From the NCBI GenBank assembly GCA_017614715.1, contig JAGABI010000067.1, positions 31,234-95,233 of the forward strand: a DNA stretch of 64,000 nucleotides, written 5' to 3'. Below, in pieces: positions 1-8,283 of the stretch (its first letter is position 1; each line of letters begins with the position of its first letter). A program made the position numbers and the translations under genes. The notes below the pieces were generated by a model. It made no database searches and was not told the origin of the DNA. It saw only the letters and a program-made list of their open reading frames with translations. The stretch is from Bacteroidales bacterium. Its GTDB lineage: Bacteria > Bacteroidota > Bacteroidia > Bacteroidales > UBA932.

Positions 1-217
1 TGTATCCAACGGTATAAAAGCAACGATGTGGCCACCGATATTATCTAATTCCTATTCCAGTCCCGCCAAAGCGCCATGAGATCCGCGACGGCCCGTCCGT
101 TTTATGCGGCAGTTGAGGGGCCAAAGGATTTAGGAAGGTTGGAGGTAGTGCTCCCTCTATAGTTTCATGGAGACCATAACAAAACTTGACGGCCGATTTG
201 GCGGAGCATTAGTCGGA

Positions 218-256
218 GGTCGGCACTTACCTCAAAGAAACCGTGGGCGCCCGTGC
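218..256 (+). repeat. 39-bp dispersed repeat, copy A (intergenic)
   Basis: This 39-bp stretch matches 35187-35225, inside the U32 protein gene, at 36 of 39 positions on the same strand. The match begins GGTCGGCACTT and ends CGCCCGTGC. A shorter similarity (CTCGTAAAACGG here, CTCTAAAACGG there) follows in both, separated in the U32 copy by about 35 extra bases. Confidence 0.7.
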
Positions 257-370
257 CCTCGTAAAACGGGAGGGGCCCGCAAGATGCTAGTTATCGCGCA
301 GCGATGACGTAGCAGATTGTGGGAGGGATGGAGTGAGCGTAGCGAACGGAAGTTTCTGGAGGTAAGTGCC
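222..370. repeat. Inverted repeat pair, arms about 21 bp
   Basis: The left arm 222-242 (begins GGCACTTACC) is the near-exact reverse complement of 348-370 (ends GGTAAGTGCC); a TTG in one arm is GG in the other. The arms enclose about 105 bp with no ORF. The arrangement resembles a very small non-autonomous element or a decayed one; no target duplication was recognised. Confidence 0.5.
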
Positions 371-411
371 GCCGCAGCATTGCTCCGCCACTTACATTGT
401 AACAACACTCT

Positions 412-750
412 CTATTCTGCTGCTTTCAAGTAAGCACTCAAAGCAGGAAGGTCTTTTTGGATTATTTCCCAAACAGTCTTCATATCCACAGTGTAATAAT
501 CGTGGACGAGTACGTGGCGAAGCCCTTCTATCGCTGCCCAATCTATCGTTGGATGATTGACCACATAGTCCCTTGACAGTTTATATGCTCCCTCCCCAAT
601 ACATTGCAGGTTATATATAACTGCGTGGCATAACAATTTGTTCTTCACAAAAGATTCGCAGGAATCCACACCTGCCATATATTCTCCTATGTTGGCAATA
701 GAGTCCCGCATCAATTCTAGTCTGGCGCCATCATTCACTTTATCTCTCAT
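412..750 (-). CDS. HepT-like HEPN ribonuclease (toxin)
   Basis: The 112-aa protein belongs to the HepT/DUF86 HEPN group, whose members act as RNases or as AMPylation targets in HEPN-MNT toxin-antitoxin modules. The diagnostic Rx4HxY motif is present as R78-HVLV-H83-D-Y85, inside the sequence LRHVLVHDYY. The family is usually 110-140 aa and all helical, so this looks complete. The start codon lies inside the 3' end of the upstream nucleotidyltransferase gene (11-bp overlap), which implies translational coupling. The family assignment is strong; toxicity and RNA target are inferred. Confidence 0.85.
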   Translation of the reverse strand: MRDKVNDGARLELMRDSIANIGEYMAGVDSCESFVKNKLLCHAVIYNLQCIGEGAYKLSRDYVVNHPTIDWAAIEGLRHVLVHDYYTVDMKTVWEIIQKDLPALSAYLKAAE

Positions 751-1777
751 AAATCAGGTATTTATCTCTATCTGCAGAAGGTACGGCAAATGGTTTTAGA
801 GTACCATTGGTAACCAAGTCTACTTCACGGTTTATGGCCTGCTCAATGTTGAGTTTGAATCGGATTATATCAAGCAGCGATATGTGCGCCTCTTTGTCGT
901 AATCCACAAGCAGGTCCAGATCACTTTCGGGCTTTTCTTCCCCTCTGGCAAATGACCCGAACACCCAAGCTCTTGTGACAGGGATAGTCGACAAACAATC
1001 CTGTACTTTGGAAAACATTTCTATACGGGATGTATCTAGCGACGATACGCAGTGCATCAATTCTTCTGTCACGCCACGCCTTGCCGCGTATCGTTTCATC
1101 CGGTTGTGATTAATGGGGAATATTTCCATCATTCTTTGAAATTGATGCTTTGCCGAGGCCTCGTCTGCAGGCTTTTGGCACAGCAAATCCACCAGACTTT
1201 TCTCCAAAGACGGTATCACAATCCCTTCATCTTGGATTAGCGGAGCTTCAGATACAGAAGGGCCAACAATAACATACCCCTCAATTGGCGCGGGGAACCT
1301 GTCGGCAGCCTTCTTATCAACCACCTTGTAACCATGCATTTCCAAGCACTTGCTGATTTCAGGCAAATCACCTTTGTATGCCTCTACATAAAGGTTCTTG
1401 TTCTTTTCATAAAGACAGTGATCTATCCCAACACACTCGCTTATCAGAAGTTTGTTTACCTCCCGCATCAATGGGGTGATGTCTGGCTGATACGTAGGCT
1501 TATGAATCGGTATGTATCTACCACGCCCGACCCTAGATAAGAGCCCCGCATTACAAAGAGCCCGTATTTTAGAATACACTGTCGCAACCGGAACACCTTC
1601 ATACTCTTCAAGAAAGGCCTTTGTCGTCAACTCTTTCTGTGTTCTTAAGAGTCTTTCCGTCTTTTCATCTGTGCGCATCGCTTCAATATCATTTTCGCGC
1701 AAGATACTAAATAAATCGGCAACAACAAGAAATAATTGCCGATTTATTAAAAACATATATACGCTATTCAGCTGCAT
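740..1777 (-). CDS. MNT-type nucleotidyltransferase antitoxin with N-terminal winged helix
   Basis: At 345 aa this is far longer than a minimal MntA (about 100-140 aa). Residues about 265-345 form the minimal nucleotidyltransferase domain: G274-S275, then D286 and D288 (SDLDLL), and a third acidic residue D320 in REVDLV. Residues about 45-95 look like a winged helix (TVYSKIRALCNAGLLSRVGRGRYIP), and the middle resembles AbiEi/DUF6577-type antitoxins. In HEPN-MNT systems the MNT protein AMPylates and silences the HEPN toxin encoded next to it, here the downstream 112-aa gene. The start at 1777 overlaps the ispD stop by 14 bp; a hairpin at 1710-1748 sits inside the first residues, so the Met codon at 1678 (residue 34) is a credible alternative start. 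Confidence 0.8.
   Translation of the reverse strand: MQLNSVYMFLINRQLFLVVADLFSILRENDIEAMRTDEKTERLLRTQKELTTKAFLEEYEGVPVATVYSKIRALCNAGLLSRVGRGRYIPIHKPTYQPDITPLMREVNKLLISECVGIDHCLYEKNKNLYVEAYKGDLPEISKCLEMHGYKVVDKKAADRFPAPIEGYVIVGPSVSEAPLIQDEGIVIPSLEKSLVDLLCQKPADEASAKHQFQRMMEIFPINHNRMKRYAARRGVTEELMHCVSSLDTSRIEMFSKVQDCLSTIPVTRAWVFGSFARGEEKPESDLDLLVDYDKEAHISLLDIIRFKLNIEQAINREVDLVTNGTLKPFAVPSADRDKYLIYER
1710..1748 (-). terminator. 13-bp stem hairpin after ispD
   Basis: The arms 1710-1722 and 1736-1748 are perfectly complementary (core AAATCGGCAA/TTGCCGATTT) with a 13-nt loop. It lies just past the ispD stop on the minus strand, as a terminator or attenuator would, but lacks a clear T run. It also falls within the first codons of the long form of the antitoxin ORF. 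Confidence 0.45.
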
Positions 1778-2447
1778 TCTTCAGCCGCAGCCGGGCTAAC
1801 TCCAGGTCTTCCGGGGTGGTGATTTTGATGTTGTATTTGATGCCTTCGACCAGGTTGACGCGGTAGCCGGCGGCCTCTACAACGGAGGCGTCGTCGGTAA
1901 AGGCGGGGTCGAAGGGGAGTTTGTAGGCGGCTTTGATGACTTCGCTGCGGAAGACTTGAGGCGTCTGGATCAGGCGGATATCGTCTCTTTTGAGGACATA
2001 GCTCTCGGGGCCGTTGACCTCGCGGACGGTCTCTACGGGCGCCAGGGCGGGAATGGCGTTGCCCAGCTCCTCCCCCGCGGCGAACATATTTTCCAGAAAC
2101 TCCTCGGTGACAAACGGCCGCACCCCGTCGTGTACCGCCACCACGCTGTTGTCGGGCAGGTACTGCAGCGCGTTCTGTACGGAATGGAAGCGGGTGACGC
2201 CACCGGAAGGGATGGCGTAACGCTCCAGGAAGCCGTAATCGTCGCAATATTTCTTCCAATACTCTTTCCACTCCTGGTTCACCACCACGATGATTCCCAC
2301 GGGGAAAGAGAGCGAGAGGAACCGCTCTATAGTGTGACGCAGGATGGGCTTGCCGCCGACAGATATGAACTGCTTGGGGAGGTCTCCACCCATGCGGGTG
2401 CCGCTCCCTCCGGCCACGATAATCGCGTATTTCTTACGACCGTCCAT
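1764..2447 (-). CDS. ispD: 2-C-methyl-D-erythritol 4-phosphate cytidylyltransferase
   Basis: IspD joins CTP and MEP to form CDP-ME in the cytosolic MEP pathway of isoprenoid synthesis. The 227-aa product has the usual length and the nucleotide-binding signature AGGSGTRMG (residues 12-20) followed by PKQF with the catalytic Lys25. VAVHDGVRPFV and TDDASVVEAAG are family blocks, and the C-terminus NIKITTPEDLELA is typical. Its own -7 element lies about 20 nt upstream, back to back with the purH promoter. A polyprenyl synthase using downstream isoprenoids is encoded at 37759-38715. Confidence 0.95.
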   Translation of the reverse strand: MDGRKKYAIIVAGGSGTRMGGDLPKQFISVGGKPILRHTIERFLSLSFPVGIIVVVNQEWKEYWKKYCDDYGFLERYAIPSGGVTRFHSVQNALQYLPDNSVVAVHDGVRPFVTEEFLENMFAAGEELGNAIPALAPVETVREVNGPESYVLKRDDIRLIQTPQVFRSEVIKAAYKLPFDPAFTDDASVVEAAGYRVNLVEGIKYNIKITTPEDLELARLRLKNAAE

Positions 2448-2467
2448 AAACCGCTATTTTTCCATCA

Positions 2468-2475
2468 CAAATGTA
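2468..2475 (-). promoter_or_regulatory. -7 promoter element of ispD
   Basis: On the minus strand this reads TACATTTG, fitting the Bacteroidota TAnnTTTG element, 20 nt before the ispD start. It is back to back with the purH element. Confidence 0.55.
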
Positions 2476-2496
2476 ATGTATTTCACACAATTTAAC

Positions 2497-2504
2497 TAAA
2501 TTTG
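2497..2504 (+). promoter_or_regulatory. -7 promoter element of the purH-mre operon
   Basis: TAAATTTG fits the TAnnTTTG consensus and ends 24 nt before the preferred purH ATG. It would drive the long purH to lgt operon, and its position argues against the upstream in-frame ATG at 2502. Confidence 0.6.
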
Positions 2505-2528
2505 TGGGCTATATTACTCTTATTGAAA

Positions 2529-4055
2529 ATGGACCAAATCAAAAAAATAGAAAGGGCTTTGATATCTGTCTTTTACAAAGACGGAATCGATGAAATTGCC
2601 GCTGCTTTGACCTCGCGCGGAGCTGAACTGCTCTCAACCGGAGGCACTTATGACTATCTGGCACAGAAGGGATTTGCCGTTAAGAAGGTGGAAGACCTTA
2701 CCGGCTACCCCTCAATTCTCGGGGGACGCGTGAAGACCCTCCACCCCAAAGTTTTCGGCGGCATCCTGGCCCGCAGGGAAGAGGCCGGCGACTTCGCCCA
2801 GATGGAGCAGTACGACATCCCCGCCATCGACCTGGTGGTGGTGGACCTCTACCCTTTTGACGAATATGTGGCCAAGGGCGCATCCCACGAGGACATTATC
2901 GAGAAAATCGACATCGGCGGCATCTCGCTGATCCGCGCTGCAGCCAAGAATTACAAGGATGTGGTAATTGTTCCCTGCCAGAAGCTTTACGGCAAACTGG
3001 TGGAGTGCATCGAGGCGCACGACGGCGGCACCACCCTCGCTGAGCGCGAATTCTTTGCAAAATGGGCCTTTGCCACCAGCAGCAACTACGATACCTCCAT
3101 CTTCCGCTACCTCAACCGCGACGGCGAGGTTAACGCATTCGCATTCAACTCCCTGGAGCCCACTCCGCTCCGCTACGGCGAGAATCCTCACCAGGAGGCG
3201 GCATATTTCGGCGGCGCCGGCACCCTGCCCAAACAGCTGCACGGCAAGGAGATATCCTACAACAACATGCTGGATATCGAGGCCGCAATTGAGCTGATTG
3301 ACGATTTTGACAGCACCGCGCTGGCAATTATCAAGCACAACAACGCCTGCGGATGCGCAGTGCGCCCCACTGTGATGGAGGCCTGGAAGGACGCCCTAGC
3401 CGGCGACCCCGTATCGGCCTTTGGCGGCATCATCATCACCAATGCGGAGATCGATGCAAAAGTGGCTGAAGAGATCAACAAGATATTCTTTGAGGTAATC
3501 ATCGCGCCGTCATACACTAAAGAGGCGCTGGATATACTGGAGACCAAGAAGAACCGCATCATCCTGGAGCGCGGCGGCGTGAAACCTTCTTCCATCAAGT
3601 TCCGCTCCATGCTGGGCGGCGCACTGGTGCAGCAGCGCGACACCGTGGCCGAGACTGCAGCCGACCTGACCCCCGTTACCGAGGCCAAGCCCACCGCAGA
3701 ACAGGTTAACGACCTGCTGTTCGCAAACCGCCTGGTTAAGCACAGCAAGAGCAACGCTATTGTACTGGCCAAGGGCAACATGCTGCTGGCCAGCGGAATA
3801 GGGCAGACATCCCGCGTGGATGCCCTCCGTCAGGCAATTGCCAAGGCTCAGAGTTTTGACTTTGACCTGAACGGCGCAGTGATGGCTTCCGACGCATTCT
3901 TCCCCTTCCCCGACTGCGTGGAAATCGCATCCAAGGCTGGCATCACCGCTGTGATCCACCCCGGCGGCAGCATCCGTGACGACGAGAGCATCAGCTTCTG
4001 CAATGCCCACGGCATGGCGATGGTCACCACCGGCAAGCGCCACTTCAAACACTAG
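2529..4055 (+). CDS. purH: Bifunctional AICAR transformylase/IMP cyclohydrolase
   Basis: PurH carries out the last two steps of de novo IMP synthesis. The N-terminal methylglyoxal-synthase-like cyclohydrolase domain contains STGGTYDYL and GYPSILGGRVKTLHPKVFGGI; the C-terminal transformylase domain contains the active-site block IIKHNNACGCA and the late block VIHPGGSIRDDESI. From the ATG at 2529 the protein is 508 aa, close to the family norm. An in-frame ATG at 2502 would add nine hydrophobic residues and overlap the promoter box, so it is not preferred. It is first in the operon, 23 bp ahead of mreB. Confidence 0.95.
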   Translation: MDQIKKIERALISVFYKDGIDEIAAALTSRGAELLSTGGTYDYLAQKGFAVKKVEDLTGYPSILGGRVKTLHPKVFGGILARREEAGDFAQMEQYDIPAIDLVVVDLYPFDEYVAKGASHEDIIEKIDIGGISLIRAAAKNYKDVVIVPCQKLYGKLVECIEAHDGGTTLAEREFFAKWAFATSSNYDTSIFRYLNRDGEVNAFAFNSLEPTPLRYGENPHQEAAYFGGAGTLPKQLHGKEISYNNMLDIEAAIELIDDFDSTALAIIKHNNACGCAVRPTVMEAWKDALAGDPVSAFGGIIITNAEIDAKVAEEINKIFFEVIIAPSYTKEALDILETKKNRIILERGGVKPSSIKFRSMLGGALVQQRDTVAETAADLTPVTEAKPTAEQVNDLLFANRLVKHSKSNAIVLAKGNMLLASGIGQTSRVDALRQAIAKAQSFDFDLNGAVMASDAFFPFPDCVEIASKAGITAVIHPGGSIRDDESISFCNAHGMAMVTTGKRHFKH

Positions 4056-4078
4056 CAAACAAATAAATACACACAGAT

Positions 4079-5098
4079 ATGGCATTCAATTTTCTGACTC
4101 AAGAACTGGCTATCGACCTGGGTACCGCCAACACCGTCATCTTCATGAACGACAAGAAGGTGATTGACGAGCCCTCTATCGTTGCCATCGACGCCTACAC
4201 CGACAAGCCCATGGCAGTCGGCACCCGCGCTAAGCTGATGCACGAGCGTACCAACCCCGGCATCAAGACCATCCGCCCCCTCAAAGACGGTGTGATTGCC
4301 GACTTTGACGCTGCTGAGATCATGATCCGCGAGTTGATCAAGATGATAAATTACAAGAAGTCGTTCCTCACCCCCAGCCTCAAGATGGTTGTCGGCATCC
4401 CCCAGGGCTCTACCGAGGTTGAGAAGCGCGCCGTACGCGACAGCTGCGAGCACGCCGGAGGCCGCGACATCTACATGGTATATGAGCCTATGGCTGCAGC
4501 GCTCGGTATCGGCCTTGACGTGACTGAGCCCAGCGGCAACATGATTGTCGATATCGGAGGCGGTACCACAGAGATCGCCATCATCTCCCTGGGCGGCATT
4601 GTGTCTGCACAGAGCATCCGCGTAGCGGGTGACATCTTCACCCGCGAGATTCAGCAGTACATGCGCCAGCAGCACAATATCCGCGTTGGTGAAATCACCG
4701 CAGAGGATATCAAGATAAAGATTGGTGCGGCTGTCACAGACCTGGAAGAGGATATCCCGGCAATGGTGGTTAAGGGTCCCAATATCATGACCGCACACCC
4801 CATCGAGGCCGAAATCACCTCCCAGGAGGTTGCCCACTGCCTGGACAAGCAGCTCGCCCGCATCGAGGCCGGCATTCTGGCAGTGCTGGAGCAGACTCCG
4901 CCGGAACTCTATTCCGACATCGTGGACAAGGGTATCTTCCTCACCGGCGGCGGCGCCCTGCTCAAGGGTATCGACCAGCGCTTCAGCAAGAAGATCAACA
5001 TCCCGTTCCACGTCTCCGAGGATCCGCTCCGCAGCGTAGCCCGCGGTACTTGCGCAGCTCTCAAGAACATAGACAAGTATCCGTTCCTGATGAGATAG
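4079..5098 (+). CDS. mreB: Rod-shape determining actin homologue MreB
   Basis: MreB is a membrane-associated bacterial actin that directs lateral wall synthesis. At 339 aa the length is standard. Actin-fold motifs are clear: phosphate 1 loop AIDLGTANT near the N-terminus, VVGIPQGSTEVEKRAV, phosphate 2 VDIGGGTTEIAIISLGG, and the adenosine motif FLTGGGALLKGID near the C-terminus. It heads the mreB-mreC-mreD-PBP2-rodA set that forms the elongasome, here co-transcribed with purH. Confidence 0.97.
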   Translation: MAFNFLTQELAIDLGTANTVIFMNDKKVIDEPSIVAIDAYTDKPMAVGTRAKLMHERTNPGIKTIRPLKDGVIADFDAAEIMIRELIKMINYKKSFLTPSLKMVVGIPQGSTEVEKRAVRDSCEHAGGRDIYMVYEPMAAALGIGLDVTEPSGNMIVDIGGGTTEIAIISLGGIVSAQSIRVAGDIFTREIQQYMRQQHNIRVGEITAEDIKIKIGAAVTDLEEDIPAMVVKGPNIMTAHPIEAEITSQEVAHCLDKQLARIEAGILAVLEQTPPELYSDIVDKGIFLTGGGALLKGIDQRFSKKINIPFHVSEDPLRSVARGTCAALKNIDKYPFLMR

Positions 5099-5104
5099 CA
5101 TTGG

Positions 5105-5932
5105 ATGGACTACCGCGCCAACTCATACAAGTTGCTGCTCACCATAGGCGTATTCATCGCCCTGGAGGTAATCTCCATTGTGATGATTACCCAGAACAGC
5201 GTGTTGCAGCGCTATCTGATAATGGGCGGAGTCCGTTCCACACAAGTGTTTTTCTGGGAGAGAAGCGAAGGTATCCGCGACTTTTTCAGCCTGCGCAAAT
5301 ACAACCAGTCGCTGCAGCAGGAGAACGCAGAACTGCGCAGCAGGCTCTCCCAGGTGCAATACCTGCGCGAGATGGAGCCGGTGCCCGACACCACCCCCGG
5401 CCTGTACAAATGGATTCCCGCCAGCATCATCAAAAACAACCCCAACAAGCAGCATAACTATCTGATACTGAACAGAGGGGCAAAAGACGGCGTGGAGACG
5501 GAAATGGGCGTGGTGACCCACAACGCCATCGTGGGCGTGGTGGGGGCTGTGAGCGAGCACTACTGTTATGTGATATCTTTCCTCAACAAGAGCCAGCGGG
5601 CCAGCGCAATGATCTCCGGCACATCGGACTTTGGCCTGCTAAGCTGGGACGGCGTCGGGACCCGCGGGGCAACCCTCTCGCATGTCCCCCTCTCCTCTTC
5701 CGGAGCTGTGGGTGACACCGTCTGCACCAGCGGTTATTCCACCATCTATCCTCCCGATATCCCTGTGGGCACCATCTCGGATGTCGATGCCGTGAGCGGT
5801 ATGTATAAGGATATGAAGATTGACCTGTTCCAGGACCTGGGCAGCTTGAAATATGTCTACATAGTTCAGCGGCATCATCAAGACGAGATAGACGAACTCT
5901 CAAAAAACGCCAACAACGCTAACAACAAGTAA
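5105..5932 (+). CDS. mreC: Rod-shape determining protein MreC
   Basis: MreC is an inner-membrane protein whose periplasmic part links MreB to PBP2/RodA. The 275-aa product has one N-terminal membrane segment (about 8-28), a short coiled coil (about 60-85, rich in Q, E and L) and the beta-rich MreC domain with LNRGAKDGVETEMGVV and DFGLLSWDG. It starts 6 bp after the mreB stop and ends 3 bp before mreD. The C-terminal tail ends in an Asn/Lys stretch. Confidence 0.93.
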   Translation: MDYRANSYKLLLTIGVFIALEVISIVMITQNSVLQRYLIMGGVRSTQVFFWERSEGIRDFFSLRKYNQSLQQENAELRSRLSQVQYLREMEPVPDTTPGLYKWIPASIIKNNPNKQHNYLILNRGAKDGVETEMGVVTHNAIVGVVGAVSEHYCYVISFLNKSQRASAMISGTSDFGLLSWDGVGTRGATLSHVPLSSSGAVGDTVCTSGYSTIYPPDIPVGTISDVDAVSGMYKDMKIDLFQDLGSLKYVYIVQRHHQDEIDELSKNANNANNK

Positions 5933-5935
5933 CAG

Positions 5936-6445
5936 ATGCCGTCTTATCTCCGTCAGATAATCATATACGCGGTGGTGATCATGCTTCAGGTCATCACAAA
6001 CAACTATGTCAATCTGGGGCCGATGATCTACATCTGCCTGGTCCCGCTGCTGGTAATGTACCTGCCGCTGGACCAGAAGTCGTATATCTCGCTTATCATC
6101 GCCTTCGGGCTCGGCCTGATAATAGACATCCTCTCCGATGGGGTTATGGGGCTGAACGCCGGCGCCGCCACACTGCTGGCGCTGGTTTACAAGCCGCTCT
6201 TCTACCCGGTGTTCCAGAAGAACAACTACAGCAAGAAGTTCATCCCCACGGTAGCAGAGAGCGACATCTGGCATCACGTGCTGTACCTGCTGATTATCAT
6301 TGCCATATATTTCCTTTTCTACATAGCATTCGACGGACTGGCCAAGACAACCCTGCTGGTATCCCTGATAAGGTATGTGATTAACATAGCCGTGAACCTT
6401 GCGCTGGCCGTGGTAGTTGACGTCACCCTGTTCAACAAGAGCTGA
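5936..6445 (+). CDS. mreD: Rod-shape determining protein MreD
   Basis: The 169-aa product is almost entirely membrane-embedded (about five predicted segments), as expected for MreD, the partner of MreC. Sequence conservation is low in this family, so the call rests on hydropathy, length and position between mreC and the PBP2 gene. The stop codon overlaps the next start (TGATG), indicating coupling. Confidence 0.85.
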   Translation: MPSYLRQIIIYAVVIMLQVITNNYVNLGPMIYICLVPLLVMYLPLDQKSYISLIIAFGLGLIIDILSDGVMGLNAGAATLLALVYKPLFYPVFQKNNYSKKFIPTVAESDIWHHVLYLLIIIAIYFLFYIAFDGLAKTTLLVSLIRYVINIAVNLALAVVVDVTLFNKS

Positions 6446-8283
6446 TGAGCAGGCGCAACACCATATTGCTTGTGATTTTTGTGATTTTCCTGGTGATGGC
6501 CATCCGGCTCTTCACCATCCAGATCATAGACAAGCAGTACAGTGAGACGGCGGGCAATAACGCCCTCAAATACGTAACGATTTACCCCGCCCGCGGCCGT
6601 ATCCTGGACCGCTACGGCAACACCATCGTAGAGAACAAGATTACCTACGACATAATGGTCTCCCCACGCCTGGTAGAGCCCTTCGACACGCTGGCGCTGT
6701 GTGAGATATTTGGCATAGACCGCGACTTTGTGCGCGAACGCTTTGAGCAGTACCATGCCAACGCCCGCAAGATAGGCTACGGCTCGATGCCCTTTATGAA
6801 GCAGGTGAGCAGCGAGCAGTACAACGCCTTCGCGGAGCGGGAGTTCCTTTTCCCCGGCTTCGACGCCATTGCCCGCACCGCCCGCGTATATCCCATCAAC
6901 GCCGGCGGAAACCTCATAGGCTACGTATCTGAGGTAGACCGCGACTATATAGAGAAGCACCCCGAATACCGCGCCGGCGACTATGCAGGCAAGACCGGCA
7001 TAGAGAGGGCCTACGAGCATCGCCTCAGCGGAGAGAAAGGCTATACGGTGTATTACCGCGACGCCCGCGGCCGCATCAAAGGGCATTACGACAACGGTTC
7101 CCTTGACAAGGAGGCGGTGGCCGGGAGCGACATCACCACCACCATCGATGCAGAACTTCAGGCCTATGGCGAGCGGCTGATGAAGAACAAGGTAGGGAGC
7201 GTGGTTGCCATAGAGCCCTCCACCGGAGAGATCCTGACCCTTATCTCCAGCCCCGGCATCAGCGTAAACCAGCTGGCGGAAATAAACAAATACTATAAGG
7301 AGATCAGCGACAACCCGTACAACCCTATGTTCAACCGCACCGTGCAGAGCGCCCAGCCCCCGGGCAGTGTATTCAAACTAGTAAACGGCCTGATAGGTCT
7401 TCAGGAAGGGGTCCTCAGGCGCGAGACCCTCTACCCCTGCGCCCACGGCTACACCAACGGCAAGGTCCACGTAGGGTGCCACGGCCACCCTTCTCCCATC
7501 AACCTGACGCAATCCATAGCCATGTCGTGCAACGCATATTACTGTTATGTGCTGCGCACCATACTGGACAACCGCAAATACGACAATATTGAGGAATCGT
7601 TCAACAAGTGGCGTGACTATGTCACCAGTTTCGGTTTCGGCCGCAAACTGGGGAGCGACGTGCCGTACGAGCTTGGCGGCAACGTCCCCACGGTAAACAC
7701 ATATAACAAGCTTCACGGCAAGGGACGCTGGAAATCGCTCTCCATAATATCGCTCTCCATCGGACAGGGAGAACTGGGGTGCACCCCGCTCCACCTGGCC
7801 AATCTCTCCGCCACCATAGCCAACCGGGGCTTCTTCTACACCCCGCATATGCTAAAGGGGACTGAGGACTACCCCTTGGATTCCATCTACACGGTGCCCA
7901 ACTATACAATGGTGGACCCTAAGTATTTCCCCTACATTGTGGAGGGTATGAACATGTCTGTCTATGGGGCCGGCGGCACTTCACACGTAGCCCAGGTGCC
8001 CGGGGTGAATATGTGCGGCAAGACCGGCACGGCCCAGAACCCTCACGGCGACGACCACTCCGTATTCATCTGCTTCGCACCCAAGGACGACCCCAAGATT
8101 GCTGTGGCTGCTTATATAGAGAACGGCGGCTTCGGCGCCACCTGGGCGGCCCCCATCGCCTCCCTCATTGTTGAGAAATACCTCAACGGCGAGATTGCAG
8201 AGGGGGCCCGCAAGGATCTGGAGACCCGGGTACGCAACGGCTACCTGCTTAACAAGGTGCCTGTAAAGAAGAGGAGAAAATAA
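6445..8283 (+). CDS. mrdA: Penicillin-binding protein 2 (peptidoglycan transpeptidase)
   Basis: PBP2 crosslinks peptidoglycan during elongation with RodA. The 612-aa protein has an N-terminal anchor (about 6-26), the pedestal dimerisation domain with ARGRILDRYGNTI, and a transpeptidase domain. The three catalytic motifs are present: SVFK with the acylated Ser308 (PPGSVFKL), SCN in IAMSCNAYYC, and KTG at about 526-528 (CGKTGTAQNP). It overlaps mreD by one base and rodA by one base. The C-terminus is Lys/Arg-rich. Confidence 0.96.
   Translation: MSRRNTILLVIFVIFLVMAIRLFTIQIIDKQYSETAGNNALKYVTIYPARGRILDRYGNTIVENKITYDIMVSPRLVEPFDTLALCEIFGIDRDFVRERFEQYHANARKIGYGSMPFMKQVSSEQYNAFAEREFLFPGFDAIARTARVYPINAGGNLIGYVSEVDRDYIEKHPEYRAGDYAGKTGIERAYEHRLSGEKGYTVYYRDARGRIKGHYDNGSLDKEAVAGSDITTTIDAELQAYGERLMKNKVGSVVAIEPSTGEILTLISSPGISVNQLAEINKYYKEISDNPYNPMFNRTVQSAQPPGSVFKLVNGLIGLQEGVLRRETLYPCAHGYTNGKVHVGCHGHPSPINLTQSIAMSCNAYYCYVLRTILDNRKYDNIEESFNKWRDYVTSFGFGRKLGSDVPYELGGNVPTVNTYNKLHGKGRWKSLSIISLSIGQGELGCTPLHLANLSATIANRGFFYTPHMLKGTEDYPLDSIYTVPNYTMVDPKYFPYIVEGMNMSVYGAGGTSHVAQVPGVNMCGKTGTAQNPHGDDHSVFICFAPKDDPKIAVAAYIENGGFGATWAAPIASLIVEKYLNGEIAEGARKDLETRVRNGYLLNKVPVKKRRK

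Larger units (their letters stand above)
1..411. other. Non-coding, repeat-rich left flank
   Basis: No convincing intact gene is visible. The stretch holds a 39-bp sequence shared with the U32 gene (218-256), an inverted repeat (222-242 and 348-370) and a small hairpin (ATCGC/GCGAT at 293-305). On the minus strand, near the left edge, one frame reads SHGALAGLE, stop, ELDNIGGHIVAFIPLDT and then leaves the window. It could be the end of a decayed gene or chance. I cannot assign a family to it. Confidence 0.5.

Noticed and set aside
2502..2531. Upstream ATG that would extend PurH by nine residues
   Set aside because: It overlaps the TAAATTTG element at 2497-2504 and adds a hydrophobic stretch not seen in the family.
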